Source: an uncultured Steroidobacter sp.
GTDB lineage: Bacteria; Pseudomonadota; Gammaproteobacteria; Steroidobacterales; Steroidobacteraceae
DNA length: 25,645 nucleotides
Assembly (NCBI RefSeq): GCF_937958065.1
Contig: NZ_CALFXI010000083.1
Coordinates: 1 to 25,645 of the forward strand
Direction: 5' to 3'
Shown here: positions 1 to 8,480 of the stretch, one piece after another
Layout: every line of letters begins with the position of its first letter
How positions within the stretch are numbered: position 1 is the stretch's first letter
The notes under the pieces: model-generated
Told to the model about the DNA's origin: nothing
Database searches by the model: none
The model's input: only the letters and a program-made list of their open reading frames with translations
Translations under genes and position numbers: made by a program

Positions 1-307
1 GGACGTGCGGTGAGGAGCGCAATGCGCTCCGGCCGTGCCCGGTGCCGGAAGGAGCCAGGACCCTCCCGACGACGCAGCCCACCGACGCCTCTTGCAGCAA
101 CGCCGATTCAAACCACCGAGCTCTCTTACAACCAACAACGCCGGCTCAAACCACTGAGCTTCTTACAACAGCGCGCGCAGGCCGCGGAGCTCTCTCGAAG
201 GAACACCGGCGCAAAGGGCTGAGCCTCAGCAGCCGACGTGGTGCATCGAGCTCCTGATGCAGTAAACGGAACGGCAACTAGCACCGCCGACGTCGTCGAG
301 AGAGATC
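1..307. other. Left-edge region without a supportable gene
   Basis: No reading frame here shows a recognisable family, and the short open frames lie on both strands in high-GC sequence, so I call no gene. What can be seen is a perfect 7-bp hairpin at 14-30 (GGAGCGC, loop AAT, GCGCTCC) and an imperfect 38-base tandem duplication at 99-169. The downstream end of the minus-strand kinase gene falls at 308. The window edge may cut off a neighbouring gene, so this could be the tail of an intergenic region. Confidence 0.5.
99..169. repeat. Imperfect direct repeat, two units, period 38
   Basis: Unit one (99-132) and unit two (137-169) share AACGCC, then nearly identical sequence through TCAAACCAC and CTTACAAC. 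The period of 38 is not a multiple of three, so it is not a protein repeat. A weaker resemblance continues after 200. Function unknown. Confidence 0.5.
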
Positions 308-1147
308 TCAAACTTTCAGTCGCGCCATCTCCGCAACCGCGGACGCGACGGTTGGGAATCTTTCGTTTGGCTCCTTCGCCAGCATGCCGTCGATCAACCG
401 TTGGAAGCGACCGAGCGAATCCGGCAGCACCGGGATCGGGTCGTTGCGATGGGATTGTATGATCGCTATGACCGAGCCGCCTTTGAATGGCCGCTGCCCG
501 GTAAGCATTTCATAAAGCATGATACCCAGGCTGTAGATGTCGCTGCGCTGATCGACTTCGGCGCCTTCCGCCTGTTCCGGGCTGATGTAGTAGGGCGAGC
601 CGCGAATCTCGCCGGCGTTGGTGTGTGAAGTGCCCAGATGTTTCGCCAGGCCGAAGTCGATGAGCACGATGCGGCCGTCGGGTCGCATCATGACGTTGGC
701 GGGTTTGAGATCGCGATGACAGAGATTGGCGGCGTGCACTGCCTGCAGGGCCGCGGCGATCTGCAGAAAGATGTCCACGCTGTCTTTCGCTGTCATGAGG
801 TTGCGGATTCGCAGCTCCAGGCTGCCGCCCGGGAAGTACTCGGTGACGATGTAACGAAAGTCCTGGCCGTGGCCCCAGTCGTAAACATCGACGATGGCCG
901 GATGTTTGATGCGCATCAACAGCTCGCGCTCGCGCTCGAAGCGCTCTTCCTCGCCGGCTTCGAGGCTCGACAGCGGGCCGGTGCGCAGCACCTTGATGGC
1001 CACGTTGTGACCCAGCTCGACCGAGAACGCCACGTGCACCTCGGACTTCGGCGAGCGTGCGATGGTCTGCAGGAAACGATAGCCGGGAATGATCGGAAAC
1101 GCCGCGCGCTGCCGACTGCCGGAAAATTTTTTATCGTCGGGGCGCAT
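308..1147 (-). CDS. Hanks-type serine/threonine protein kinase, soluble, kinase domain only
   Basis: A 279-aa eukaryotic-like protein kinase expected to transfer phosphate from ATP to Ser/Thr of partner proteins in the cytoplasm. Visible motifs in order: VAIKVL with the ATP-anchoring Lys52, catalytic loop HRDLKPAN (Asp146), DFG at 164-166, activation segment ending in SPEQ (189-192), and DIYSLGIMLYEMLTGQRPF (203-221). It is an RD kinase, so activation-loop phosphorylation is likely. The glycine-rich loop is degenerate: where GxGxxG is expected the sequence reads ARSPKSEV (30-37). There is no membrane helix and no sensor domain, unlike PknB-type kinases. ATG at 1147 is preceded by AGGGTGA, a plausible ribosome site. 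It is transcribed away from the macro-domain gene. Its substrate is unknown; the FHA protein at 11198-12595 is one possible reader. Confidence 0.9.
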   Translation of the reverse strand: MRPDDKKFSGSRQRAAFPIIPGYRFLQTIARSPKSEVHVAFSVELGHNVAIKVLRTGPLSSLEAGEEERFERERELLMRIKHPAIVDVYDWGHGQDFRYIVTEYFPGGSLELRIRNLMTAKDSVDIFLQIAAALQAVHAANLCHRDLKPANVMMRPDGRIVLIDFGLAKHLGTSHTNAGEIRGSPYYISPEQAEGAEVDQRSDIYSLGIMLYEMLTGQRPFKGGSVIAIIQSHRNDPIPVLPDSLGRFQRLIDGMLAKEPNERFPTVASAVAEMARLKV

Positions 1148-1241
1148 CCGTCACCCTACTCGCGTTGACTCGACATCGGTCGAAAAACGATGCATGAACA
1201 TCCGTTGCCGCTGAGGCAGTCGCAAATGAACCTGGCGCGGT

Positions 1242-1247
1242 TATGAT
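1242..1247 (+). promoter_or_regulatory. -10-like box TATGAT for the macro-domain gene
   Basis: TATGAT lies in the divergent kinase/macro-domain gap and overlaps the first possible ATG at 1243, which argues against that start. I see no good -35 at the usual spacing. Confidence 0.35.
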
Positions 1248-1287
1248 AGGAAGCGGCCACGGCATTGGCCAGGACGGGATCGAGGAT

Positions 1288-2232
1288 ATGGCGATAGTCA
1301 TGGAGTCCAGCTACTCAATCGACGCCAGCGCAAACCTGCTAAGACTCAAAGTCTGGGGCGAGTTGACCGCCGAATCGTTGATGGAGTTGCTGAATCAGGC
1401 ACGCGCCGATCCGGAATATGTCCCGGGCATGCATGCCGTCGCGGATTATCGCGAAGCGTATGGCAATTGGGACTACAGCGAAATCCAGCGCCTGCGCGAC
1501 TACCTGGTGCACATTGCGGTTCCCTGCGAAGTGCGCTGGGCCGCAATTGTCAAACCGGGGAACCTGGCGGCCGCCGGGCACGTCCTGATACTGATCAGCG
1601 AGGCCGTCGGCTCGGACATCAGGATGCGCCTGTTCGAGGAGCCCGCTGCCGCCCTGCGCTGGGCGCGGGGCGAAGACCTGCCGAAAGCCAACATGAGTCA
1701 CGAATTCTTGAACGGCCGGGTCCAGGTCTGCACTGGCGACATCACCGCTCTGCGGGTGGATGCGATCGTGAACGCCGCCAATTCGTCGTTGCTCGGTGGA
1801 AGCGGCGTCGATGGCGCCATTCATCGGCGCGGCGGTGGGGAGATTCTGCAGGCCTGTCGGGAGCTGCGTGCGACCAGCTATCCGCAAGGCTTGCCGCCCG
1901 GGGAGGCGGTGTTGACCACCGCGGGCAATCTGCCGGCACGTTACGTGATTCATACCGTCGGGCCGATCTGGGGCCGCGATCAGCACGCCGATGCGCTGCT
2001 CGCCTCCTGCTACAAGAAGTCGATTGCGCTGGCCGCGAATCATGCGCTCCGCTCGGTGGCGTTCCCGGCCATTTCCACCGGCGCGTATGGCTACCCGAAG
2101 GACGAAGCGGCGGTGGTCGCATCGACCGCGATCAAGGAGGCACTGTCGCAGGCCGACACGATTGAACGGGTGTCGCTGGTGTTCTTCTCGGACGCCGATC
2201 GGGACGTGTTTCTGGCGAACCAGCGGTTCTAA
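1288..2232 (+). CDS. Fusion of SpoIIAA/STAS-like domain and macro domain (YmdB-like)
   Basis: A 314-aa protein from the chosen start. Residues 1 to ~130 look like a SpoIIAA/STAS-type domain of the kind often annotated 'STAS/SEC14', with a ligand- or membrane-sensing role in some families; this half is recognised by general pattern only. Residues ~136-314 form a macro domain with VDAIVNAANSSLLGGSGVDG, YVIHTVGPIW and AFPAISTGAYGYPKDEAA. These are the ADP-ribose-binding and catalytic stretches of YmdB-like O-acetyl-ADP-ribose deacetylases. The macro part (about 179 aa) equals a complete YmdB and begins at an internal ATG (1693), so a short isoform is conceivable. ATG 1288 was preferred because AGGACGGGA lies 8 bases upstream; ATG 1300 is an alternative and ATG 1243 falls inside a -10 box. 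It likely acts on ADP-ribose or O-acetyl-ADP-ribose. Confidence 0.85.
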   Translation: MAIVMESSYSIDASANLLRLKVWGELTAESLMELLNQARADPEYVPGMHAVADYREAYGNWDYSEIQRLRDYLVHIAVPCEVRWAAIVKPGNLAAAGHVLILISEAVGSDIRMRLFEEPAAALRWARGEDLPKANMSHEFLNGRVQVCTGDITALRVDAIVNAANSSLLGGSGVDGAIHRRGGGEILQACRELRATSYPQGLPPGEAVLTTAGNLPARYVIHTVGPIWGRDQHADALLASCYKKSIALAANHALRSVAFPAISTGAYGYPKDEAAVVASTAIKEALSQADTIERVSLVFFSDADRDVFLANQRF

Positions 2233-2246
2233 CGGGAACCACCCCG

Positions 2247-2261
2247 GGTACAGGAAGTACC
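2247..2261 (+). promoter_or_regulatory. Small hairpin with AGGAA loop between macro gene and maf
   Basis: GGTAC, loop AGGAA, GTACC: a perfect 5-bp stem with GGA in the loop, 14 bases after the macro-gene stop. An outer GGGAA/TTCCC pair (2235-2239 with 2265-2269) could enclose it. ACA..GGA in a hairpin loop resembles a CsrA/RsmA site; this is inference only. Confidence 0.35.
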
Positions 2262-2361
2262 TCATTCCCACGGGGACGGCGGCCAACAAAAGTCGCGCCT
2301 TTCTGTCAGGTCGCACGAGGCTCGTGGCGTGGATGCCCGATCCCTCGTCCAATAAGTCCTG

Positions 2362-2367
2362 TATCCT
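2362..2367 (+). promoter_or_regulatory. -10-like box TATCCT just before maf
   Basis: TATCCT ends 7 bases before the maf ATG and there is no Shine-Dalgarno, which would give a leaderless transcript. The -35 is not recognisable, so support is weak alone; it gains weight from the same layout at purE, pmbA and coq7. Confidence 0.3.
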
Positions 2368-2374
2368 TTGGCGC

Positions 2375-2989
2375 ATGTCAGTACTCCCAACTTCCTCCGC
2401 CAAGCCCTTGATCTACTTGGCCTCCGCTTCTCCCCGCCGCAGCGCCTTGCTGACCCAGATCGGGGTCGCCCACCGGGTCGCGCCAGTGTCCGTCGACGAG
2501 TCCGTCGCGGCCGCCGAAGCACCCGAGAAATATGTCACACGACTCGCCGCGCTGAAGGCCGACACGCTCTGGGCCCGGCTCGCCGAGCACGAGCGTCTGC
2601 CGGTGCTCGGCTCGGACACCACCGTCGTCGTCGATCGGACCATCCTCGGTAAGCCCGTCGACGAGAGCGACTGTCTGCGCATGCTCCAGCTGTTATCCGG
2701 TCGTACGCATCAGGTGCACACGGCTGTGGCCGTTCGCAGTGCTCGCGGCAGTGAAGTGCGCCTGAGCATCAGCGATGTGACTTTTCGCACGGTCGCCGAG
2801 GCGGAAATGCGGGCTTACTGGCGCAGCGGCGAGCCGGTCGACAAAGCGGGCGGCTATGCCATCCAGGGGCGCGGCGCCGTGTTCGTTCGCCATATCGCCG
2901 GCAGTTACTCCGGCATCATGGGACTGCCGTTGTTCGAGACCGCCGAATTGCTGGCCGCGCACCACATCATCAGCGAGGTTCAAGGATGA
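2375..2989 (+). CDS. maf: Maf-family nucleotide pyrophosphatase (YhdE type)
   Basis: A 204-aa Maf protein that hydrolyses non-canonical or excess nucleoside triphosphates; the YhdE subgroup acts on dTTP/UTP to give the monophosphate and pyrophosphate. Visible motifs: LASASPRR near the N terminus (phosphate-binding Ser-Pro-Arg-Arg), DESV, VLGSDTTVV, KPVD, LSGRTHQVHTAVAV, VTFRT, GEPVDKAGGYAIQGRG and SGIMGLPL. DKAGGYAIQG matches the dTTPase/UTPase subgroup. The ATG at 2375 is chosen because family homology begins shortly after it; the frame is open far upstream but without family sequence. The stop overlaps the next start as ATGA, so translation of maf and rng is probably coupled. The maf-rng-yhdP order is the same as in E. 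coli, where the block follows mreBCD; no mre gene lies here. Confidence 0.95.
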   Translation: MSVLPTSSAKPLIYLASASPRRSALLTQIGVAHRVAPVSVDESVAAAEAPEKYVTRLAALKADTLWARLAEHERLPVLGSDTTVVVDRTILGKPVDESDCLRMLQLLSGRTHQVHTAVAVRSARGSEVRLSISDVTFRTVAEAEMRAYWRSGEPVDKAGGYAIQGRGAVFVRHIAGSYSGIMGLPLFETAELLAAHHIISEVQG

Positions 2990-4470
2990 CGGCCGAGATC
3001 CTCATCAACATCAGCCCGCGCGAGGCGCGCGCCGCCCTGGTGGAGAACGGCGTGCTGCAGGAGATCTTCCTGGAGCGGGCCAACAAACGCGGCCTCATCA
3101 GCAATATTTACAAGGGACGGGTGTCGCGCGTGCTGCCGGGCATGCAGGCCGCGTTCGTCGACATTGGCCTGGAGCGCACCGCGTTTCTACACGCCTCGGA
3201 CATCGTGCATCCGGCGGTGGGCGAGAACGGCAGTCCCGATCAGCCGGTCGATGAAGGCCGCACGCCGGATATTCAGACTCTGGTCAGCGAAGGCAGCGAA
3301 ATATTGGTCCAGGTGCTCAAGGATCCGCTGGGCACCAAGGGTGCGCGCCTGACGACGTTCATCACCATTCCGTCGCGCTATCTGGTCTACATGCCCAAGG
3401 GGCGCGGCATCGGAATCTCGGCGCGCATCGAAGATGAAGCGGAGCGGCAGCGCCTGCGCGAGGCCGCCAGCCTGTTCGTGCGGCCCGATGAACCCGGCGG
3501 TTATATCGTGCGTACTGCTGCTGAGGGCGCGACGCCAGACGCGTTGCGCGCCGACATGATGTTCCTGCAGAAGCTGTGGACCGTGCTCAGCGAGAAAGCG
3601 GCCGGCACCCGGCCGGGCAATCTGGTGCACGAGGATCTGCCCTTGCCCGTGCGCGTCATGCGCGACGTGGTGTCTACCGGCATCGAACACGTCAGCGTCG
3701 ATCAGCCCGAGACCTATCAGCGCATGATGGAATTCGCACGCACCTTCATGCCGGAGATGACCGAGCGCATCGAGTTGTACAAGGGCGACCGGCCGATCTT
3801 CGATCTCTACGGCGTCGAGGACGAGATCCAGAAGTCGCTGGAGCGCAAGGTGCCGCTCAAATCCGGCGGCCACCTGATCTTCGACCAGACCGAGTCGATG
3901 ACCACCATCGACGTGAACACCGGCGCGTATGTGGGCCAGCGCTCGCTCGAAGAGACGATTTTCCGCACCAACCTGGAGGCCGCCGTGGCGATCGCCCGGC
4001 AGCTGCGCCTGCGTAACCTGGGCGGGATCATCATCATCGATTTCATCGACATGGAAGAAGAGGAGCATCGCAAGCAGGTGCTGCAGGCGCTGGAGAAGTC
4101 GCTGGCCGCCGATCATGCGAAGAATCACATCTCGTCCGTGTCGCCGCTGGGCCTGGTGGAGATGACGCGCAAGCGCACACGCGAGAGCCTTGAACATATG
4201 CTGTGCTCGGCGTGTCCAACCTGCGAGGGGCGCGGTTTCGTCAAGACTACGGAAACAGTTTGTTACGAGATCTTCCGCGAGATTCTGCGACAGTCACGCC
4301 AGTTCCAGTTCCAGGAGCTGATGGTGCTGGCGCACCAGGATGTGATCGAGCGGCTGCTCGATGAGGAGTCGGCCGCGCTGGCCGAGCTGGAAGTGCACAC
4401 CGGCAAGCCCATCCGTCTTCAGACCGAAGCGCTGTACCAACAGGATCAATACGATGTGGTGTTGATGTGA
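2986..4470 (+). CDS. rng: Ribonuclease G
   Basis: A 494-aa endoribonuclease of the RNase E/G family, normal length for RNase G and lacking the long RNase E scaffold tail. It matures the 5' end of 16S rRNA and degrades some mRNAs, cutting single-stranded AU-rich sites next to 5'-monophosphate ends. An S1 RNA-binding domain lies at about residues 37-128 (GLISNIYKGRVSRVLPGMQ, AFVDIG). The catalytic metal-binding aspartates are Asp309 in TTIDVNTGAYVG and Asp352 in IIIDFIDME. The zinc-link cysteines are seen in CSACPTCEGRG (407-417). The start overlaps maf by four bases, and yhdP follows after 23 bases, so the three genes form one operon. Confidence 0.97.
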   Translation: MTAEILINISPREARAALVENGVLQEIFLERANKRGLISNIYKGRVSRVLPGMQAAFVDIGLERTAFLHASDIVHPAVGENGSPDQPVDEGRTPDIQTLVSEGSEILVQVLKDPLGTKGARLTTFITIPSRYLVYMPKGRGIGISARIEDEAERQRLREAASLFVRPDEPGGYIVRTAAEGATPDALRADMMFLQKLWTVLSEKAAGTRPGNLVHEDLPLPVRVMRDVVSTGIEHVSVDQPETYQRMMEFARTFMPEMTERIELYKGDRPIFDLYGVEDEIQKSLERKVPLKSGGHLIFDQTESMTTIDVNTGAYVGQRSLEETIFRTNLEAAVAIARQLRLRNLGGIIIIDFIDMEEEEHRKQVLQALEKSLAADHAKNHISSVSPLGLVEMTRKRTRESLEHMLCSACPTCEGRGFVKTTETVCYEIFREILRQSRQFQFQELMVLAHQDVIERLLDEESAALAELEVHTGKPIRLQTEALYQQDQYDVVLM

Positions 4471-4493
4471 TCGCTCTGTAATGCCGTCCCCTG

Positions 4494-7400
4494 ATGTCGC
4501 CACGCCCCCGCAAAATCCTCAAATGGCTGCTCGGCACCCTGGTGGTGCTGGCCGTTGTCGTGGGCCTGTTGTTCGTCACGTTCGGCTTCATCGTCGGGCG
4601 CGTGCCGGAATATCGAGTACAGCTGCAGGACTGGATCGGCGAGCGCAGCGGCCTGATCGTCGAATTCCGTACGCTGAGCGCGCGCCTGCGTCTGTATGGC
4701 CCGGAGCTGGTGTTCGATGACGCTGTGGTCCGCACGCCGGATCGCACTCGCACCTTGTTCGTCGCGCGTCGGGGCAGTGTCGGATTCGATCTCTGGACCT
4801 CGCTCGTCAACCGTCGGCTGACCGGTGCGCGCTTCGCGCTCGATGCGCCGGAGATCGCGCTGATTCGCACGCGCGAGGGCAAGATTCAACTGCTGGGACA
4901 GAGCGCGCTGCCCGAGCGCGAGATCAAGCCGATCGCCCTGGAACAATTGCCGACCGGCCGCTTCGTCGTGCGTAACGCGGTGGTGAGTTTCCGCGACGCC
5001 ATCACCGGGCGTGGGCCCTGGTCGCTGTCGGGAGTGAATTTCGAGCTCGCGCGCAGCACCGAATCGATGGAGTTGCGGGGCGCGGCCTCGCTGCCGGCAA
5101 CATTGGGCGATGAGCTGAAGTTCTCCGCGACCGCCGAAGGCGCGATTCAGGAGTCCAGCGCGCTGCTGTCTACGTTCAACGTGCAGGGCCAGAAGCTGGA
5201 TCTGGCGGGCTGGGCGGATCTGCTGCCCGATGCATGGCCCGCACCCGAGAGCGGCCATGGCGCCGTGCGGGTCAGCGGCACGTTGAGAGGCGCCGAGCTG
5301 TTGCAGGTGTCGGCAAGCGTCGATGTGGGCCAGCTCACTACAGTGTTGCCGGCGTGGACCATTCCGCTGCCGACCGCTGCGCCCCTGGTGCCGCCCGACA
5401 AGGATGATGACGAGCCGAAGCACGCGCCCAAACATCCCATCGAGCCCGAGCCGCCGGTCGTCGAACAACCCCACGAGCCGCCGGCGCCGCAAATGCTCAG
5501 TTACTCACGCCTGGCGTTCGCGCTGAATGCGCAGAAGTCGGACCGCCAGTGGAGCGTCACGGTGTCCGACCTGGATGCGATCCGCTCCGACTCGTCCTGG
5601 CAGGCGAAGAAAATCGCGGCGCGCTGGTCGCGTAACGATCAGGGCATGCTCCAAGTCAGCGGCGAGGCGGATCGACTGGTGCTCGACAACGCCTGGCCCT
5701 GGCTCGCGTACTTGCCGGAAAGCGAAGCTCTGGCGCGCGTGCGCGCTCTGCAGACGAGAGGTGCGCTGACCGACGTGAAGTTCTCGTTCGCGCGCACGGC
5801 GCCCGATGCAGCACCCAGTTACTCGGTGCAAGCGAAGCTCGATGGGGTCGGGTTCGCGCCAGTGCTGCGCGCGCCTGGGCTCACCGGCATCACTGGCAGC
5901 CTCGAGGCCAACGATCGTGCCGGTCAGCTGCGGCTCGCGAGCCGGGTCGTCGAGTTCAACCTGCCGCGAATGTTTCGTAGCGTGCTGGTCGCATCCTCGG
6001 CTGACGGTGCGGTTTCGTGGGAGCGAAACGATACGGGCCTGGTGATCAGCACGGATCAGCTGCGAGTGCAGGGTGACGACGGGCGCGCCGTGGCCCGCAT
6101 GCATCTGACCCTGCCGAGCGATGACAGCTCGCCGATCATGGATCTGTTCGCGCAGGGCGAAGATCTGAAAGTCGGCTCGACGCACAAGTATCTGCCGGCC
6201 GACAAGCTCGGGCCGAAGACGCTGGAATGGTTCGACCACGCGCTGGTCGACGGTCACATCTCCACCGCGGAGTTCACATACAAGGGGCCGATGCGTCAGT
6301 TCCCGTTCCGCAATGACGAAGGAACGTTCCTGGCGCGCGCTCAGGTCGACAGCGCGCTGTTCGACTATCAGAAAGGCTGGCAGCCGGCGCGCGATGTCGC
6401 GGCCGAGGTCGAGTTCCGCAACGAAGGCATGCGTGTGCACGCTACGGCGGGTACCGTTGGCAATCTGCGCCTGACTGAAGCAAGCGCCGAGATTCCCGAC
6501 CTGAAACACGGCGAGCTGTCGATCAAGGCGGCGGCTGCGAGCGATCTGGATGCCGGGCTCGCGTTCCTGCGTGAGAGCCCGGTCGGCCCGAGCCTGGGCG
6601 AAACGTTTGCGCGGTTGGGCGGGCGAGGGCCGATGACCGCGGACGTACGTTTGGATTTGCCGCTGGAGCATCTGGACGACCGCAAGATCGATGTCACCGC
6701 GCGCCTCGCCGATGCGACCCTGACCATGCAGAAGGTGTCGGCACCGGTGCAGTCGCTGACCGGCGAGCTCACCGTGAAGAACGAACTGATCGCCGCGGCG
6801 GACCTGAAAGGTCGATTCCTCGGCGGGCCCCTGGCCGTGAAGATCGAGCAGCGCAGCGCCAAGGCGGCGCAGCTGGACGCGCACGGTCATGCGCATGCGT
6901 CCGAGCTGCATTCACTGTTCTCCTTGCCGGCAACGGTCAAGCTCAGTGGTGCCAGCGACTACCACGTGAGCATGCCGATCGCGAGCGCCGACACCGAAGC
7001 CGCGAAACGGCTCAACATCAAAATCGAGTCCAATCTGCGCGGGCTCGGGGTGACTTTGCCGGAGCCGCTGGGCAAGGGCGCCGAGGACCAGCGGCCGTTG
7101 CAGGTCGCGTTGGAGGTCGATGACGAGCAACTGCTTTCGCGCAGCTCTTATGGGGATGTGAGAGCGTTGATCCGGCTGCGTCAATCGAAGAACGGCTGGA
7201 CACTGGATCGCGGCGGTGTGCGTGCCGATGCGGTGGCGCCGGCATTGCCAAGCCATCGCGGACTGCGGATCGAAGGCAACGTGCAGCGCTTCGTGCTGGA
7301 TGACTGGCTGGCGCTGCGTGGCGCGGACTCGAACCCTGGTGCCGGCTCGGGTGACGACGATGGTCCGAAGTTATCGGATTATCTGCAGGCCGCGAACGTG

Positions 7401-8480
7401 CGAGTCGCCGACTTTCAAATATTCGGTTATCGGTTCGCCGACCTGCGCGGCCTGCTGCAGGCGACGCAGAGCGGCTGGCGCGTCGATGTGAGCGGCGACA
7501 ATGCAGCGGGCCAGGTGTTGATTCCCGAATCGTTCATTGGAACACAGCCGCTGCGCGCGACCATGGAACGGCTGGTCATCAACAAGGTGCCCGCTTCGGA
7601 ACGAGCCGCCGCAGCGGATAACGACGATGAAGACCTGGATCCACGCAACCTGCCGAACATGCAGATCTACGTGGGCAGTCTGCTTCTGGGCAGCAGGGCC
7701 GTCGGTGCAGTCGATCTGAAAGCCACTCGAGTTGCGCAAGGCATTCGTTTCGACAACGCAACCATCATGGCCGAGTCAGCGCGTGCGGACGCGAAGGGGC
7801 AGTGGCTGAGGACCGTGGATGGTCCGCGCTCCACGCTGGATGCCACCATCGAAAGCAAGGACGTTGCGGCCACGCTGAAATCGCTGGGCTACACGCCGTT
7901 CATCGAAGCCAGGCGAGGTGAGATCACCGCCGACCTGGCCTGGAATGGCGGCTTCGACAGCAACATTCTCGAGCATGCCTCGGGTGCGATCAGCGTCGAG
8001 GCCGAGAGCGGGCAGATCGTAAATCTTCAACCCGGCGCGGGCCGCGTGCTGGGCTTGTTCAGCGTGGGCGCGTTGCCGCGTCGTCTGGCCCTCGACTTCA
8101 GCGACCTCACGGAGAAAGGGCTCGCGTTCGATACCATCCATGGCGATTTCGAATTGCGTGATGGCAATGCTTTTACAAACAATTTGCTGCTGAGAGGCCC
8201 GGCCGCGGAGATTGGTATCGCGGGCCGCACTGGCCTCGGCTCGCGCGACTATGACCAGACTGCGGTCGTGACCGGGAATCTCGGTGCGTCATTGCCGGTG
8301 GCCGGTGCGTTGGCGGGCGGTCCGGTCGTGGGCGCGGCGGTGCTGCTGTTCTCGCAGGTATTCAAGGAACCCCTCAAGGGCATCACCCGCGGCTACTATC
8401 GCATCACCGGGCCCTGGGATGCTCCAGTGGTCGAACGAGTGGATGCGGCGGACGCCAAGGCGGAAGTGACGGGTGACTAA
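4494..8480 (+). CDS. yhdP: YhdP, AsmA-like envelope phospholipid transport protein
   Basis: A 1328-aa protein of the AsmA/TamB-like family, close to the ~1266 aa of E. coli YhdP. One transmembrane helix at about residues 10-33 anchors it in the inner membrane; the rest should span the periplasm as a beta-groove that carries phospholipids toward the outer membrane, a role shared in E. coli with TamB and YdbH. The C terminus carries the family-typical stretch from GIAGRTGLGSRDYDQ to RGYYRITGPWDAP. Two features stand out: a proline- and charge-rich insertion at about residues 301-333, and two acidic loops near 949 (GSGDDDGP) and 1038 (DNDDEDLDPR). These are probably surface loops. It sits between rng and the amidase gene and overlaps the latter by 8 bases. 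Confidence 0.95.
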   Translation: MSPRPRKILKWLLGTLVVLAVVVGLLFVTFGFIVGRVPEYRVQLQDWIGERSGLIVEFRTLSARLRLYGPELVFDDAVVRTPDRTRTLFVARRGSVGFDLWTSLVNRRLTGARFALDAPEIALIRTREGKIQLLGQSALPEREIKPIALEQLPTGRFVVRNAVVSFRDAITGRGPWSLSGVNFELARSTESMELRGAASLPATLGDELKFSATAEGAIQESSALLSTFNVQGQKLDLAGWADLLPDAWPAPESGHGAVRVSGTLRGAELLQVSASVDVGQLTTVLPAWTIPLPTAAPLVPPDKDDDEPKHAPKHPIEPEPPVVEQPHEPPAPQMLSYSRLAFALNAQKSDRQWSVTVSDLDAIRSDSSWQAKKIAARWSRNDQGMLQVSGEADRLVLDNAWPWLAYLPESEALARVRALQTRGALTDVKFSFARTAPDAAPSYSVQAKLDGVGFAPVLRAPGLTGITGSLEANDRAGQLRLASRVVEFNLPRMFRSVLVASSADGAVSWERNDTGLVISTDQLRVQGDDGRAVARMHLTLPSDDSSPIMDLFAQGEDLKVGSTHKYLPADKLGPKTLEWFDHALVDGHISTAEFTYKGPMRQFPFRNDEGTFLARAQVDSALFDYQKGWQPARDVAAEVEFRNEGMRVHATAGTVGNLRLTEASAEIPDLKHGELSIKAAAASDLDAGLAFLRESPVGPSLGETFARLGGRGPMTADVRLDLPLEHLDDRKIDVTARLADATLTMQKVSAPVQSLTGELTVKNELIAAADLKGRFLGGPLAVKIEQRSAKAAQLDAHGHAHASELHSLFSLPATVKLSGASDYHVSMPIASADTEAAKRLNIKIESNLRGLGVTLPEPLGKGAEDQRPLQVALEVDDEQLLSRSSYGDVRALIRLRQSKNGWTLDRGGVRADAVAPALPSHRGLRIEGNVQRFVLDDWLALRGADSNPGAGSGDDDGPKLSDYLQAANVRVADFQIFGYRFADLRGLLQATQSGWRVDVSGDNAAGQVLIPESFIGTQPLRATMERLVINKVPASERAAAADNDDEDLDPRNLPNMQIYVGSLLLGSRAVGAVDLKATRVAQGIRFDNATIMAESARADAKGQWLRTVDGPRSTLDATIESKDVAATLKSLGYTPFIEARRGEITADLAWNGGFDSNILEHASGAISVEAESGQIVNLQPGAGRVLGLFSVGALPRRLALDFSDLTEKGLAFDTIHGDFELRDGNAFTNNLLLRGPAAEIGIAGRTGLGSRDYDQTAVVTGNLGASLPVAGALAGGPVVGAAVLLFSQVFKEPLKGITRGYYRITGPWDAPVVERVDAADAKAEVTGD

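Noticed and set aside
638..1168. Long open frame antisense to the kinase
   Set aside because: High-GC shadow frame; the minus-strand kinase has all catalytic motifs and this frame has none.
1243..1287. Upstream ATG as start of the macro-domain protein
   Set aside because: The ATG lies inside a TATGAT box and lacks a ribosome site; ATG 1288 has AGGACGGGA upstream.
1991..2374. N-terminal extension of Maf overlapping the macro gene
   Set aside because: Arg/Ser-rich out-of-frame translation of the macro-domain gene; Maf homology starts after 2375.
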